Below the pieces are notes generated by a model. It worked only from the letters and a program-made list of their open reading frames with translations. It was not told the origin of the DNA and ran no database searches. Both the position numbers and the translations under genes were made by a program. Positions 1 through 14,289 of a stretch of 64,000 nucleotides of DNA are shown piece after piece; within the stretch, counting starts at the first letter, position 1, and every line of letters begins with the position of its first letter. This DNA is from Motacilla alba alba (taxonomy: Eukaryota; Chordata; Aves; Passeriformes; Motacillidae), in the NCBI RefSeq assembly GCF_015832195.1, contig NC_052017.1, positions 81,283,801-81,347,800 on the forward strand. The letters run 5' to 3'.

Positions 1-1878
1 TTCAGCATTAGTTTCTTTGAAATTTTAGACTTTTTCTTCTAAAAAACCCCTTTACAGTGATGGGTCAGATAGTGCAATAAATATGCTACCAAAATATAAC
101 ATAGGGTGTCACTGTGGTTAAAGCTGCCAAACAATGCTTGGATTTTGACACAAAGGAAGAAATCTTAGGGAGAGAACAAGGGAAAGGAAAACCTACTGCT
201 TGTTTTGTTAGCTGTTTCCCACCTCCTTGTGGGGAAGACCTGGGTTCTTGTCACCTTCAGGTGGGTTCCTGTCATCTTAAGAACTACATCATCAACTATG
301 GTCATAACTTTCTGAAATCTTCTTAGCCGCATAGTTTCTGTATTAGAGCAGCTGAACTCACAAAGCCAGGGACATAAATAACTCCTCAAGTTGGTTAGGT
401 TAGAACATGTCAACTGGCAAGTCATCAGAAATGCAATGATAGGTCTCCGTTTCTATTTACAGTACTTATGTGACATGGGCAAAAAGGCATTGAAAATAGG
501 TGTAAGATATTATTCAAGTAGCACAAATCTACAACTCTGACTTGGAATATTGCTTAGCCATCCCTTTAAATGCAGAAAAATGTATTTAGATTCCTCCTAA
601 GTAACACTATAAATAAAAGCCCCAGGAGAATGTATGCACCATCACTTCTTGATACCATTTCATTAGCACCTCTTTTTGGTACTGGAAAAGGCTGACTTTT
701 CCTTGAAGGATTTTTTAAAAATTTGCTTATTCAAGAGTAGTACTCTGACTTCATCATTTTACTCTCAATTTACTGTCAATAACAAACAGAAGTCAAGTAT
801 AATATTACATGAGAACTAATTTTTGCTGTTAAGTAATAGCAATACTTTTAAGACCTCATTCTAATGATTAAAAATATTTAAGAATATCGTTGCATTATAT
901 TTCAGATTAACTTCTGGGCAGTGGCAGCATCCCTAACTTATTGGAAAGGTAACTGAAATGTATAGTAACTGTATTTTATTAAAAACATGTCCTGGTTAAT
1001 TACAAGCCTCATAAGAGAAAGAAATTATAAAAGCCTACTTCCTCTGGTTTTTTTCTTTAACTACCTTGTCATACTGTTTTACTGCATACTGAAGTAATTG
1101 TCTTTCCCATGTGCTTTTTTTATAAAAGATCTTCCAGTTTTCTCTATGTGAGCATAAGCAAAGACAGAGGAGGAGAAGTGGAGATGCCACATTCAGATTG
1201 CACTCACTTCCTTACAAATCCTGAAACTCCTTATCCTTATTATAAATGGAGTACTATGTTGGATCTGTTTGAGAACTGAAAGGGGGGGCATGCTGAAAGG
1301 AGGAATGGTTTGCTTAAATAGTGAATTAAATTCTTAAATTCTTAAATTCTGCATAATATTAGATACACTAATAGGTATTATAATAACACCTGGACCACAC
1401 AGTGACAAAACTGGAAATTTACTAAAACATTTTTGTATTTCAAATGAAATTGTTAAGGTGAAATATTCTTTAAACTCAGAAAATGGTCTTATACAATACT
1501 TAAACAAATACACAGTCCTGCAAATTAAAGCAATCATAAGATGAGTCACCTCCTGTAAGCACAATAGCAAAAAAAATTTTTGAAAAGGCAATCTATCAAA
1601 CAATAATGAAAACCTCTCAGATGATCCAGTTTCATATGAGAAGCAGAATATTAGCGTCAATACAGACAACCACTTCATTGGCATTTTCTGCTTTTCAGAT
1701 AAATCAGGACATTTTACAAAAAACCAACATGGACAAAACAATGTCCACATAAGCCTGAGTATGCAAATCCTTTTCCCTTTAACTGGTACTCTGCAAAGGC
1801 AGAGTGACTTGGCAAAATCAGAACATGTTATTTCAAAGAAACCATCAAGTAATGGATTAGATTTCCTTGAATACCTAC
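1..1878 (-). other. ADCY2: ADCY2 intron, partial
   Basis: Intron sequence downstream of the last visible exon. A minus-strand open frame at 1334-1750 has no cyclase similarity. Three near-copies of AAATTCTT lie around 1326-1350 and a run of seven Gs near 1281-1287. No exon or repeat family recognised. Confidence 0.75.
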
Positions 1879-1963
1879 CAAAAGCTGACCAGCGAAACAG
1901 ATAAACAAAATGAAGGAAAGAAAGAGAAACGCAGCTCCAAATGAAATTCCAAGAATAGATGTT
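1879..1963 (-). CDS. ADCY2: ADCY2 coding exon (probably exon 15): second helix of membrane domain 2
   Basis: 85 nt; the first base completes lysine 434, then 28 codons to window residue 462, phase 0. Acceptor TTTTCTTCTAG|AAC, donor CTTTTG|GTAGGT. The peptide TSILGISFGAAFLFLSFILF continues to ICFAGQLL, a hydrophobic eighth transmembrane helix. This is the last coding exon within the window; the next one, coding for the loop after GQLL, was not found between 1 and 1878 and must lie further left. Confidence 0.95.
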
Positions 1964-4900
1964 CTAGAAGAAAAGGAAAACAGGTATTAATTTCTTGGTT
2001 ACACATTTGTAACATGACATTTCTTTGTCTATAATACTGATGATATGAAAAAGTACTATGTGCAATTTGCAACTTCCAAAGATCAATACCATGGAAAACC
2101 AATTCAAACCCTCACCCAAATGACATGCATTTCCCCTGCCATTTTCTCAATTCAGGAACGTTTGAATTAAATTACCTCTGACTTGCAAAGTCATTAACAT
2201 GAGAAGCTAATAATTTCCACATGTATAAAGACAGAGTATATTAAGAGAAGCAATGCTTTGTTTTGTTTTAACTTAAGGAAGTCTGTATTAAAGAAGATCC
2301 TTGTTGCTTTAGTTTTTTGTTGTTGATTTTATAATGATATAAGAACCTAACAGACATACAAAATAAATTTGCTGACGGTGTACATTCACCCCAAAAGGCA
2401 GAAAACTGCAAAGGTCAGTGATGTCCATTTTCAGTGTCTCGCAGCGGAAGCTGCGATATTTGTGATGCTGATCACCTTACACAGTGCTACCGTTCATCCT
2501 TTTCTTGTGTTATAAATAAAAAGGTCTAGCTAAAGCAGCATCCCTGGATACTCAGTAAACAGGGGTTCAGTAACAATCTGTGCATTCCTTCATTCATTAC
2601 TTCATTCACTTGTTCTACAAATGTGGAAATCTCTCTATAGGAATACCACAGTAGAGCATAATTGCTCCATCAGGCACCATGTGAGAGCTTCTCAGCACAT
2701 CTGCCTAGGGAAAGATCCAGTGGAACCTAATTATGTTTAATGAATGCCAAGACCAGAAGCTCTGGATCACAGAGTTGTTTAAGCATGGAAGCTAGATGCA
2801 ATTCATGAAGTCCCTTACCTGAGTACCTGCTTTCAGGTTTAACTCCAGATTTGACACTTTTACAGAATTAAAAAATACTTCTCAACTCCTTTGAGCCTCA
2901 GCAAACATCTTACCTTATCAGACATTATATGCCAGAAATACTAAGAAACATTTTGATCTGTTTTAACAACAGTGTTATAAAAAATATTTTCAGGAAAGAA
3001 CAAAAAAGCATTAACATCACCAACCAATCTGATGCCATTAAAAGAATTTTGGAGAGTAATTGATGAGCTTCCTTTCCAATCATTCAGATAACTTGCTATA
3101 TATTAAGTATTAATCATCAGATTTTGGGCTGCATCAGCACAGCTGATGAAAAGCAAAAGACTGGGAGTTCATAACATATATTAATAATGAAATAATATTT
3201 CTTTAAAAAGTCATTTGAAGATCATTATTGCTTATGAATACATGTTCTCCAAGATTTTCTCATTGAGACTGAGACAGTAAGCTGTACATCAGAGTATTAA
3301 AACTTCTTTCTACTCTTAGGAATTGAAAAATCTCATAAGCACCAGAAGAGATGAAAGAAAAGAAAAAAAAAAACAACTAGGAAAGTAAAACCAGAGCCAG
3401 TTAGGAAAGAAAAAGGTTTATTTTTTAAATATGCATAAACACTTCCAATCATATATGTCCTTAATTAACATTTAAAGAACCTTTCCTACATTTCAAAATA
3501 TAAGTATTCTTTCTCTGATATGAAGAATACAAGTAAGGAGCCTCCACATCTTAAAAAATGGCTCAACACAAGAATAGCCTTATCAGTCAAGTTTGGAGTG
3601 CATCCTTTTAGGAGAAGAAATAAAGATGTTTGAGAAACTGGAGAGCAAGGGAAATAAAATTAACATGGCATAAAGAGAGCTTATGCAAAGAGTACTTAAT
3701 CTCCCGGGCAACAGGCAAGAACAAAAGGTCTTTGTAGCAGCTTCACATAATCAATGATGTTATTGAGGGAGCACAAGAATTACACAGCAAGGTGAACAGT
3801 ACGAAGAGAAAAAGACTGAGGGTAATAAAAAGTGGTATCTTAAAATCCAGATTTGAATGGTGAAAAAAGAGCAAAAAAACCATAGTATTTTTGTTCCCCA
3901 CACCGCCTTCTTTTCTGGGAACAGAAAGACTTCTGTTTCACTTAAGTTAAGACAAAATAGTTTCATGCTGCTCCCAGAAGGAAAGAAGTGGGCTGAAAAT
4001 GCTACGAAGAGAAACAAAATGCTAAAAATTAAGTTCCACCATAAACAAGTCTCATTTGAGGCAATGACCATAGGAAAGCCATAACATGATTCTTTTTTGA
4101 CACTGAAACATTAGAAAGCCAGTCCAAGTCTTTACAGTAAACTAACCTTGCTTTTGTTATGTAGAGTTACCAAATTCATTGCATTGACAGATTTGAGCAA
4201 AATATTTAGTTAGAGGAGCACCTGAAATGGCAGAAGCCAGGTAAGTTTTTACCTGCCTCTTCTATGCTACAAGGAATGACCTCATTCTGCCCTCTGCTAC
4301 AGTCCCCCACCAGAAACCCATACAGGACAACCTTTGCCCATAAACTACAGAGGGACAGTTAAAAAGTGAGGAAACAATATGAGAACTTTTCAAGCTTCAG
4401 GTGGTTCCATGTCTAAATAATTAATGATCTTAGCTAAATTTGCATTTTTCTGGTTTCATTAGGAAATCTCTGCTTCAGTCAATTCATTTTTATCAGTGGT
4501 ACAAGATTGGAAAAAAATATATTTATTTGTATTTCACTGGTAACTATTTAACTGAAAACCAGAAATTTATTGGTGAAGATAAAGATACTAAAAATGCAGA
4601 AAAGAATGTGATTTTTTTCCTAAAATCTTGTAACTTTTAGGAAAATATGTGACTTTTGGCACATGTCCTTTATTGCAGAGAATTTCCCTAGCATGTAGAT
4701 AATTGTTATCCATGTTCTGAATGACAGGACTGCAAATTCTCTTGAGGTGAGAAAATCCCAATGAAGCCACTGCAACTGACAATTATACAAGCAAATACTG
4801 AATTCAGACTTTTTTGGTATCTAATAGTAGCTATTTATTTCTTAAAGGAATTGATACTTTCACTAAGCCATCAAAAGATTCAATAGCTACGGAGACTGTA

Positions 4901-7582
4901 TGGCACTTTCAATGTTAAAACAGTATCAGTTCAGTTTTATAATCCCACTTGAATTGTTGGTGTTTGCTTGTTTTAATACAGCAGAAAAACTGTTAGTAAT
5001 AATGTTTTCCTTTCACTTATACCATCTTATATTTTCTGTGCCTGCTTTTGGACAAACTTTCTGAGTACTGCCTCTCCTATGAAGAAATTCTGTTGTGCCT
5101 GATCAAAAATATAATGTGAAGGCCTCCTGACCATGATTGTTAGTTTGGCATGACCAGGAACACAATGGCCTCAGAGAGTGAAGACTTGGGGAGAATCTTA
5201 AATGTAGCCTAAGTACAATCCTTTACTTGAATACTACAAGAGGTATCTCCTATTCAATGGAAATATACTTTCGTCAATTCACCAGTCTGTATTTCAAAAA
5301 ACCAACAGTACCAATTCCATGCTAGTACAAATTCTATTTGCTTAAATAAAGAGTATAGGGTTGCTGTGAATTAATAGGAATACTTCTCTCACTTGGTAAA
5401 CCAAGAATTCTAGAGAGCTACTGCAGGCCTGTTCCAAGGAAATTTAATGATAAAGATTTGCTTTCAGTTAATGCCAATAAAGACCTACTCCCCATTGTAC
5501 AATTCACCCCAAGATATTGTTTTCTTGATTAAATTTATAATTACCACTTTGTGTAAAGCTTATTATTAAAATACCTACTTCACTTTTCTGACCCCAAGAA
5601 AATTAAGACATTAATAAATTTTTCCAGCCTTGAAAAAAATGTCTCGTGATCTTGAAGATAGTACTTACAACTTGCTGGATGTTATCCATCATCAAATATC
5701 TCCAAATCTACTTTTAAGTAGCAGGCTGTGTGCCTGCACAGAAATCAATGATATTACACTTCTGCAAAACCAGGTTAATGGAATAGTGAATCAATAAAAC
5801 CCAGTGACAGATTTAGTTCATCTCCCTGTCTTCATTAGACCACCATTTAAAAATGCTGGAGAACTTTTGGAAGAAAACAAAAAGGGTAGATACAATTTTA
5901 GTAGGAAATAACATTTTCAGCATTGGAGTATGTTCAATTTAAGTTGCATTTGTGCTGACTACATACACTGGTGGTTTTTCAGCTTTTGTTGTTGTTGTTG
6001 TTTTTAACTTGCAAGGGTCCTAATTTTCTAGAAAAGATGCAGGTGCCTGTATAATACCTTGCCTTTCTGTCTTCCATTTTTGCATCTATTAAAATAATCC
6101 ACAGACAACCTGAAGCTGAATACCATTAATGCTGGTAATACCTGATTTTACACATTTGCTTTTACAATTTAATATGCAGCCCTATGAAAGGATCATAAGA
6201 CACTTAACATTTTGGTAATGAAAATGACAAAGCATTTATAAGTGTCTTTTGCTCTGATGTTAGAAATACCAGAAATACCAGCAAGCTGGAGGATATTTTC
6301 CTTAGCTGAACACAGCTCCCCAGAGTTCACTGATATTCTGATCGATTTTAATGAGATAAAGAATTGGTTTAAGCAACATAGTAAGGATAGAGCAAAATGA
6401 ATGTCTGACCACATGTAAGAGAGATGATAAATCTAGATTAATTTTTATTACTAAAATTAAAACCAAAAAAATCATACTGCTGGCCGGGAGCAGTTAGATC
6501 CACCTTTGGCTTTTGGGATGTGTCAAAACATGAGTTTCCCTGAATTAATTCTTTTACTAATCAAAATACAGTATGAGCTTGTAAATTAAAATTTACAATG
6601 TCTTAATTTCATATTTTTAATGATGCCCCAAGTTACACTCAAACATGTGCAGGATACTGCTGAATTCTTAGAAGAGTGTGCTTTGTGCCTCCATTTGAGA
6701 AATTTGCTGGGAAACTGTTGCTGTAACATCTGAATAGAAGTCCATAAAACTTTATACATGTTATAAGTCTACAGTCTGGAAAGTCACTTTATAATTTCCT
6801 AACACTTCCTTCTGGCTTTTAATTAAGATGTGAGTAAATACTACAGAACAAGACCAGTCACACAACTGTGGTTATAAATAATAATCTTGAAAGTACTCTA
6901 CAGGAGAAAGGACTCTGAGTTAAAAATTACTGTATGACAGGGAATATGAAGTGTTTGCTTTAGAAACAATTGCTATTAAAAAAAAGCCAACTTTTCACTG
7001 TGTGAACAATCAACCACAAAATTTAATTTTAAGAAGTCTAATAAAACATCCTATATTGGAATTGTCTTCCAGTTTTCAGCCTTTCTGTAACAAGCACAAA
7101 TATAAATCATCTCATAACGTATAAATTCTGATAGAAATATTTATTCCAGAAATGGATTTTAATATTCCAAAATTAATTTTATAAATGTGCTCTTTATGGT
7201 TATTAATGCTCCATTTTCATATTCAGTATAACAGTATTATCATAGTCATAAGTTAAATACAGTGACTTATCACAGTGCCAACTCTGTAATCCATTTTGTC
7301 TCACTCTAATGTCCAACTGTCACCCTTATTTATAAATGCAAAGAGAGAAACAAAAAGGATTTAAGAATTTTTACCAATGTTTGGCATAACACTACTGACA
7401 GTGTTCAAAATTAGAAAGAAGCCTAACTTTGAAAATTGGCTGAAATCCTCGGTCTCTTCTGTTCAATCTAATTTCAGTTAATTGGCATCTGCAAAGTAAC
7501 AATTCCAAATTTTTAAACTTTTTTTTTTTTACACTAATGAGCAAATATATATAGGAACAAGTACACATTAAATATCACTTAC
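1964..7582 (-). other. ADCY2: ADCY2 intron (5.6 kb)
   Basis: The second longest complete intron in the window. It has a (GTT)n-type run at about 5986-6003, an A-rich run near 3357-3377 and a short duplication AGAAATACC at about 6265-6281. No gene, RNA or dispersed repeat recognised. Confidence 0.8.
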
Positions 7583-7680
7583 TTTGGCAATACCAGAATC
7601 TGTACAACAAAAATGCAGAAGAATATGAGACACGCACAAGTCACATAATACTTGAATGCAGGCAGAGTAGTTGCTCGATA
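7583..7680 (-). CDS. ADCY2: ADCY2 coding exon (probably exon 14): first helix of membrane domain 2
   Basis: 98 nt, phase 0 start, ends two bases into lysine 434; window residues 402-433. Acceptor TTTTCTTCTAG|TATC, donor CCAAA|GTAAGTG. The peptide begins YRATTLPAFKYYVTC and continues into the hydrophobic stretch ACLIFFCIFVVQILVLP (helix at about window residues 413-432), the first transmembrane helix of the second membrane domain (seventh overall). Confidence 0.96.
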
Positions 7681-10019
7681 CTAGAAGAAAATAAAAGCAA
7701 ATGTTAAAAACACAATTGCCAAAGCAGATAAAATAGCACCCAACTGAATTTTCAGCTTAAAGATGCACATATGTATAGGCAGTTCTAAGCAACAGTAAAT
7801 TTCCTGTTCTTCAGTGACTTCACATCCACTCACACAGGGCAAGGGATTATCAGACATAGTATTAATAGTTTTGCTTATTGAAGAACAGTCATGTCAAATG
7901 GTTTTGCCTTGTTCCTCCACTGAACTCAATATCCCAAACTCAATATAAAAAGTTTAATTAGCAAAAAAATTCCCCTCCCCCCCAGAAAAGGAATCCCACC
8001 AAAAAGAAAATGTTAAAGCATAAGTTAAAATATTTTTAGGAATGGCCAAGCATTCTTCAAAGATTCAAAAATTCTTTGTGAATAATTCCTCAAACCGATT
8101 TTCAATTATTGATAAATACTGAATGGGCTGAAACAGTTACAAAAAATGCAATATTAATTTAGACATGAAACCTCTGAGCACAAAAAGTAGCAAAAAGTAA
8201 GCTGTGCTACAGAGCATAGCTAGGAAGCACACTGATATTTACTGAACCTATATTATTACTTCAATTAAAATATTTTATGTCTTTGTTAAAAGGCCTCATA
8301 TGTCCACTACTAATGTTATGTTACTACTAAACACTTGATATTCTTAGGAGAGAGTCAATTTGATCTGTTTTGTCATGAGAAAAATCTATTTATCTCTAAT
8401 TAGTCTGTCTAGAGACATGAGAATTAAGCAATGAAATATTTATCAGAGTTGCTCTGCTATTTGAGATAGATATATCTAGGTTGAAGCCAATTAAGTACTC
8501 AAAGGGAAATGATCTAAGTAGCTATTAAAGTTACTTACTCTATCCTAGGTTGGTTTTTTTTTTCCAAAGGATAAAAGTTCAAGATTTAATTACTAAGAAA
8601 AAAATACCAAAGATTATTTTCACAAAGTGCTGGAGATGCAAACTGCAGAAAATGGAAAGTGCACGAGCTGTGCCTTCCAACTGCAAGCACACAGCTGTGT
8701 CTCTGTGCTTAATGCCAAGTTCTGCCTATGAAACCAGTCCTCCAAACTTTACATGAATATGTAGAAACTCACTTCGGCAACACAGCAGCTTTTTTTACTT
8801 TTGAATTGTATGACAAATTAAAATCAATTCTTATAACTTATCTAACTGGATTACAAGGCACAAATATGTCTTTGCTTGAGGGGTACCTTTGCAGCAAGTT
8901 CTGCTCTTCCACCTGTTGAGTATGTATGTTTGTAGTGGTCCTGGTCAACAATTCTGAACCTTGAGCTGCTATTAAAATTTCACAGAATTCCAATCTTAAA
9001 TTTTAAATTTGTTTCAGTGTTTCACACTTCTCCAGGCATTTCCTAATGAAGGCGGGCAATTCACTCCTTAGGTTAAACAATTGTTTTGCTTTATTATCTT
9101 TCTGTACTGTCAGGTCCTATAGGGCCAGAAAAGTTTCTCTTTAAATTAAAAGCAGACTTCTTACTGAGCTCTTTAAAGCCAAGACTGGACTTGTGAGTCA
9201 TTAAAAGGCAACAAAAAAAGATATTAAAAAGATGGATCCAAAACCAACAATTAGCTCTTTGCTGTTCCACAGCATTCTACATCAGGATATTGGACTTGTA
9301 CTGGCAGCATTGAATCAGCCAAGTAACTTAGCTCCCAAATTTTCTCCTAAGCCATTGTCCAAAGTACACATAATGACATATTTCTCTCAATTTCTCTTTC
9401 AGAATTCATTGATTAGTAACAACCACATTAAAATCTCATATGCCGCCAGGCACAGCTTTGATCCAATCAGTGAATCCCCAAACACTAAGGATGAGACCAC
9501 ACCAGGTCTCGCTTCTTCTCTCTTAGGAAGTCCTCAAAACAGACTCAAGGAGCCTTGAAACCTTTTCTACCCTAATGCATTGCCAAGCAACACATGCCTT
9601 TGTCAGATGGTGGTCACAACTATTCTGCTGAGCAGTGAAAGAATCTGAAAATCCTTTTGGATGATTTGAACTGAAAGATATCTACAAAAATAGCTAGGTA
9701 TGTATTCAACCACCACATGGGACACAGAGGATACCTGCTGGACAGTGAGAGCACAGCATGGCAATACTTCCTCTAGCCCCTTCTCATCAAATTCACCAAT
9801 TTACACAGCCAGTTCTGGTCCAACCTACTTCTTACTTTCCCAAAGGAAAGCATAGCTGTTCAGCCATCAGCTGCTATCAGCTGCTCATGAGAAATCAGAA
9901 AGAGGCAACTCCCCACTCTTCCTGCTGAAGCTGTCAGGGAGTAGAAATACACTCAAGGTCCACAGGGCCATAAAACAATGAAAAGGCCTGACTTACTGAA
10001 CTTATTGAAAATAACTTAC
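7681..10019 (-). other. ADCY2: ADCY2 intron (2.3 kb)
   Basis: Ordinary AT-rich intron. A plus-strand open frame at 9232-9558 has no recognisable family features and is treated as chance. No dispersed repeat seen. Confidence 0.8.
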
Positions 10020-10089
10020 TTCTTTTTCCAGAGTCTTATTATAGAAAAGAAGTGATATCCTTTGAATGTCTTCAGATTTAAGCCACTGC
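10020..10089 (-). CDS. ADCY2: ADCY2 coding exon (probably exon 13): end of C1b
   Basis: 70 nt; the first base completes lysine 378, then 23 codons to window residue 401, phase 0. Acceptor TCTTTTCTAG|GCAG, donor AAAGAA|GTAAGT. The peptide QWLKSEDIQRISLLFYNK is one of the best type 2 identifiers in the window, followed by TLEKE where I recall VLEKE in mammals. It forms the last cytoplasmic segment before the second membrane domain. Confidence 0.97.
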
Positions 10090-13000
10090 CTAGAAAAGAG
10101 AAGGAACATTATCATTGACATAGGAAGAAAGTAGTCCTGTCCTTTTCTATTACTGAAATGCAGCAAAATAAAAAATAAGTTGGAATTAAGCAACTTCACG
10201 TGTATTGCAGTGTATATGGTGAATTTCACTGGCAGTAAAAGTGGAGACTGAAAATCACCTCTCATTTTTGGCTTCTATTGCTAAGGTACACATGAAAAAA
10301 AAAGCACAGATGAACAATTGTTTTTCTGTTAATCATGCCTAAGGAGAATGGACAGAGAGATTTATATGATGGAACTCTAACAGTGACATTCCACTCATGT
10401 CCAAAATACTGTAGTATATCCAGTGGACAGAAGAGGACCTGAGACAAAAACAGGCCTTGACAAGGTACCTGCAGGAAGAGAACTGTTACAATATGCAGGA
10501 GTGCTGGGTAGGTAAGCTACACTTCACAAACTCTTATTGCAAACAAAAATGTAACAAAAATTATTAAAAGATGTGGAGGGATTTTGTCTTTGAACTGTTT
10601 CGGTCTCTTGACCACAGCTCTGTACTATAGAGGTAAATTTCATCTTCCTGATTATAAAACCTTCTTCCCTGCTTTAACATGAGAAATAGCATAAATACTT
10701 GCATGGAAATAACAAATCTATTTTTAACTAAGTAAATCTTGACAAAAGCTTGACATAGCTTTTACAAAATGAGAGTTGTAATATGAAAGTCTACATGTAT
10801 TTTAACAGACACTTGAAAAGATATTGAATATATAAATGTCAAGAGGGTTTGGCTGCTTGTACCTCAAGGGCACAATGCAAATTTGAAAACAAAGAATTAA
10901 TTAAACAGATTAGTTCTGTGGACATGCTGTACTTGAGCTTGGACAATAGTAGCAGGGATCGAGATTTTTTTCCCAACATTTCCAGCAATAACTTTAAATT
11001 AGGCTCTTAACTAGTAGTGTAGCTAATGCCTCCTAAATAAAAGGGAATGTCTCAACTGACAGTCTGTAATGCAAATAAGTAGCAGCAGTGAACCACAGTG
11101 GAACATATCCTAAATTAAAGTCCTGGAGAACAGGAGTGGACAGAGTGGAGTGTAAGCTATTAGCTTTAATTTGTGAAATGGAAAATATTTGTTTCCTTGT
11201 CTGGGAGACTGTCCCTGTTTCTGTGCAATCAGTTGCATTAAAAAAAGGGTCGGTAAACATATTCAGTTCTCGGAATGCTTAATTCAAAAATACATTTCCC
11301 TTTTTGCCCTGCAATGGTTCCCATCTATGTGTGATCACAGTTAGGATTCTAAGAAGAAAGAGAACTGAAAGGCTGGTGTACATATAGCACGATTTTGTTT
11401 GGGTTCAGCTGTAATCTACTGGAGAAAACCTTCAGTTTGCAGAATATTTTTGACAAACTGAAAATGAAAATGAAAGATTTTTTCCACTTAGTTACAAAAA
11501 CTAAATAAGAAGTAACCAAAGTTCCCCAAATAGTTAACAAATTTCCTGTTTTTTTCTTATGGTATCTGACAGGTGGATTGATTTAATTACCATCAGCACA
11601 CTGCTAAAAAGTTCTCTCTGCAGATCTACTCCCAGGAGCCTAATCTGGTTACACACTTGATCGCATGTGAAGTCAGGAGTGCCATTTAGAGCACGTGCTG
11701 CCTCATACTCCACATTACAAGCTCACATTTTCAGAAGATTTTAGCTCTTCTTAAAAGTTCACAAAAAAGTCTGTACTGGTTTTACATAGCAGATGCTGAG
11801 AGGTCTGAGGTAAGGGAAACAGCACAACACAAATGGAAGTGGAGACTGAGTTCAGAAGAAGGAGCACAAAGTCACACACCTTTGTCACAGACATAAGGGC
11901 TAAGGAATTCTGCCTTCAGCCTGTCTCCCTGACGAGTCTGAAAATTGCCAAAGTATTTGCAAGTACATGAGGACATGTCTCTTGGGAAACTAGGTACCAA
12001 AGTTTGGCTTAAATTCTTTTGCAATTCCAGGAACAACAAAGACATCTGAATTCTGCCTGTATCCACAGAGGTGTGTGGTTTCATAGGGCTTGTACTGCTT
12101 GACAATGTACAGCAAGGAATTATGCACAAAACATAGCAGCACTGTGACTTAAAGGAAGAAAGACCAAAGAGAGTGTGTCCCTTTAACACAGCAATCTGCA
12201 TTTAGCCCTCTGTAGGTACATATTTAGCAAGCAGATGGCCATCCCTCCACCTCTTGTCCTACAGTTCCCTAAGCACAAGGCTTGGGATGGCTTAGCTAGG
12301 GCTGCTCATCCCCCGCCTGTGCAGGACAGGCACTTTGAGCCAGGAGTGCTTTGTTCAAGATACAGGGTAAAGAAACCCATGGAGAAAGTGTGATGTTACA
12401 CCCTAATGGCTATAGCACAGAAGCTCTTTGTTCTTCACCCACTCTTGCAATAAGGTTTTTTAATTTTTTTTTATTCAGTCATAGACCTATTTGCCATACA
12501 ATCCAAATGTTCCATGTAAAAACGTTTAGAATTGCCAGTTTTCTCATAGACTTTCTTAAAACTTTTCTCTGTGATTCAGAAAACCTTTTGTTTAGTTTCA
12601 CAACCACTTTTTCACTCTAGCTAATAATGTTATTTTCATTTTACAGATGAAAAATTGAGGCACAAAAATATGCATAATAATAAAGAAAACAAAAATGTGA
12701 TTGGTTTTGTATCCTAAATGTAGGAAATATTTTATTTATGTTTTTTTATGTGCTTAGACTTTACAGAGTTAAACTGTTATTGAATTATCTTGACGTTTGA
12801 GGAATCAGCACTTTTCATAACTTATCCCTCAGTATTAATCAATTGAATCATAGCTTTTAAGAGATTCATTCAGCAAATCAATACAGAGCTAGGTAGAGAA
12901 TCTAGTTTTGGAAGGTGACATTCAGACTTTCTGATATATAACATCATTTCTTATCTTTCTGCAGTTTCCCATGTAATTCACAAAATACAATGAAACATTT

Positions 13001-14208
13001 TCAGAAACCTTTTTTATCCCCAAGTTTCTCTGAATTTTATGCGCTAACTAGATAAGACAGAGACTGTCTAAGGTTAAAACATACAGTAGGGTCTCACCAA
13101 TATTTTAATGCATTTATACAGATGCTTTACTTTTGACATCAAAACATCATTCTTAAAATCCTTTTATCAGAGCAAGTATACCTAAAGAAACAAAAAACCT
13201 GCCAAAATTTATAGAGCTGTTTTAGGCAAGTCTAGTATAATCAAAAGGCTTTGCCTAGCACATGACCTACTCTATTTCACTGTGTTCTCTCTATGGCATA
13301 TAAATATTGACACTCTTCTAATTACTGAAAAAAATTTTCTAAATCCAAGTACCATTTAATAGGACTAAAAGATGAAAAAAACCAAAATGTGACATATGAA
13401 CATTTAATAATTAGGTGTAACACTCAAGTGATTAAGATTCTGAGTAACAGAAGTGTGGGGGGGAAACATGTAATTCATCACAACTATTGTCAACACTTCT
13501 GAATGGCAATTCCCTTATTTCATCAGAGAAATATAAGAAGCTTGAACACTTATTTTGGACTGCAATTGATTTCTTTCTAGCCTTATCTATTCACCAGGAA
13601 ACAGAAAACATCATACTGCCTCCAGCTCTTCCTAGGACATGGGAAAAAATACATGGCAGGTTGTTTCACTCAGCAATTCCAACATGCCCTCAAGATTAGC
13701 CTTCTCCAAGAAACCAACCAACTAACTGAGAGACATAAAACTATGGTTTTAGGGAAAGTTTCTTATTCTGAGGCATTGTTTCTGTGACAATTAGGAAGCA
13801 TCAATTTTCACATCAGAATGATGTGAAAATCATTCTGACTGAGCCAGTAATTTCTTGTGTCTTAATTCTCTGCCCCCAGTTAAGATAAATCTGTAGTGTC
13901 ACAGCCATGAGTCTACAGACAAACAGTTACAGAGCAAACTCCCTCTGCCAGGAAGATCAAGACAAGTCAATACCTCAGTCACACCATGATTCGCAGGCAC
14001 TGTCTTATCTCATATAGTAGAAAATGTCACTTTACAGCCTATCTTCAAAATGTGCAGGGCTTCCTACGCCAGTATTAGTAACACCTTTACTGTTTTCAGA
14101 CTTGGTGTGCATGTGGGAGCAAAAAATATTAAACACTGCCCTCTGTTGCAGCTTTATGTCAAAGTTGGAATGGACAAAGACAACAAAGGACAGAGGATAA
14201 AGCCATAC
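10090..14208 (-). other. ADCY2: ADCY2 intron (4.1 kb)
   Basis: Intron with a pair of overlapping, mutually exclusive hairpins at 13804-13838 and otherwise unremarkable AT-rich sequence. No gene or dispersed repeat recognised. Confidence 0.8.
13804..13838. repeat. Two overlapping perfect inverted repeats
   Basis: 13804-13815 and 13819-13830 are perfect 12-bp complements (ATTTTCACATCA with TGATGTGAAAAT) with a 3-nt loop. 13813-13822 and 13829-13838 are perfect 10-bp complements (TCAGAATGAT with ATCATTCTGA) with a 6-nt loop. The two structures share bases, so only one can form at a time. Confidence 0.85.
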
Positions 14209-14289
14209 TTTTGGGCATTGATTCCATCAATGGCTTGGATCATCCTCTCATTCAGTTCTTCCTCAAATCTTCTTTTCTGTGATTTTGTT
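14209..14289 (-). CDS. ADCY2: ADCY2 coding exon (probably exon 12): C1b with second PKC-site serine
   Basis: 81 nt; the first base completes arginine 351 and the exon ends two bases into lysine 378. Acceptor CTCATTTCAG|AACA, donor CCCAAAA|GTATGG. The peptide is RTKSQKRRFEEELNERMIQA followed by IDGINAQ. The stretch FEEELNERMIQAIDGI is charged and likely helical. The serine of RTKSQK (window residue 354) aligns with Ser543, a reported PKC phosphorylation site of type 2 cyclase, and its basic surroundings are kept. Confidence 0.96.

Noticed and set aside
1334..1750. Minus-strand open frame of 138 codons in the direction of ADCY2
   Set aside because: Hydrophobic by composition but not similar to the expected next ADCY2 segment.
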